Assembly: GCA_963513935.1 (NCBI GenBank) | Contig: OY740769.1 | Location: 34,251,120 to 34,315,119 of the forward strand | Origin: Aphrophora alni | Taxonomy: Eukaryota > Arthropoda > Insecta > Hemiptera > Aphrophoridae | Length of the DNA: 64,000 nt | Direction of reading: 5' to 3' | Shown: positions 63,728 through 64,000 of the stretch, one piece after another | Layout: every line of letters starts with the position of its first letter | How positions within the stretch are numbered: the first letter of the stretch is position 1 | Position numbers and translations under genes: made by a program | Notes under the pieces: model-generated | What the model saw: only the letters and a program-made list of their open reading frames with translations | The model's database searches: none | What the model was told of the DNA's origin: nothing

Positions 63728-64000
63728 ATGGCAGCATTCCGAGTAACAGTCTGTGCCTTGGCACTATTTGCTTTCATCCAGGTATGTTTTAAAATATAAC
63801 ACTTGTCAGCTCACTTTTAAAATTCACGATGATATTTTATAAATTAAACACTATTTAGTTCAGCTTTAAGATTTATTTAAAATCGTCATGTTTTTCAGAG
63901 AGTGTTTGTCTGTTTTAAGGTAACTATAGTCAAATTGTTTAACATAGTATTTTAAAGCATGACTTGCATGAACAACGTTTTAGACAACAAATTTTAAAAA
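63728..64000 (+). CDS. Partial gene: exon 1 of the unit B copy of the short GGC gene
   Basis: Exon 1 is 63728-63781 and encodes MAAFRVTVCALALFAFIQ, one residue different (Gln to Arg) from the 42937 gene. The donor CAG/GTATGT is intact and the following intron aligns with the unit A intron up to the window edge, so exon 2 lies outside. TATAAAA at 63667 and the shared motif at 63580 are intact. The Arg in the hydrophobic signal is unusual for the family but lies in the n-region, so secretion should still be possible. Confidence 0.8.

Overview
The window looks like nuclear DNA of an arthropod, most probably an insect. It is strongly AT-rich, has no bacterial gene organisation, and its genes have GT-AG introns, TATA boxes about 30 bp before likely start sites and AATAAA signals. 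It carries degraded insect-type transposons: Jockey-like reverse transcriptase, Tigger/pogo, Tc1/mariner-type transposases and Penelope-like ribozyme-like motifs. I cannot name the species.

The genes belong to one tandem multigene family of small secreted Gly/Cys/Tyr-rich proteins. Each has the same two-exon plan. A 54-nt exon 1 encodes 18 signal-peptide residues (type MAAFQVAVCALALFAFVQ) and ends at CAG/GTATGT. A phase-0 intron of 0.37-2.3 kb follows, and one terminal exon encodes the rest, starting with V/I-S-S/T. Mature proteins are low-complexity arms of GGY, GGC or CG repeats, interrupted by short conserved cassettes of the types CDPLVVDVDTYCVPTC and CEPVTEVTTVKCVPVVETY. I count eight complete gene models, one partial gene cut by the right edge, and several pseudogenes and relics.

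Layout. 1-5 kb: Jockey-like relic, AT-rich DNA and an orphan promoter. 5.3-9.8 kb: divergent Cys-rich gene 1, a Tigger derivative and a relic exon on the minus strand. 12.4-14.5 kb: decayed satellite and a dead exon 1. 15.7-24.2 kb: diverged copy of the gene 1 block, with gene 2 and another relic exon. 24.6-28.1 kb: broken minus-strand gene. 29.2-31.8 kb: the longest intact member, with an internal 210-bp duplication. 32.2-44.8 kb: unit A, with a GGY gene (+), a GGC gene (-) and a second GGC gene (+). 45-49.6 kb: transposon graveyard. 49.6-64 kb: unit B, a segmental duplicate of unit A with insertions, whose first gene is chimeric and carries two copies of exon 1.

All active-looking promoters share a motif, GTTGTGCYCTATCTTA (a WGATAR-type site on the other strand), 77-94 bp upstream of the TATA box, which suggests co-expression. 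Signal peptide, very high Cys/Gly/Tyr content, intron inside the signal peptide, divergent gene pairs and GATA-like sites together recall silk-moth chorion clusters. The sequences are not recognisably chorion A/B proteins, so a disulphide- and tyrosine-crosslinked extracellular material (eggshell, cuticle, secretion or adhesive) is an inference only.
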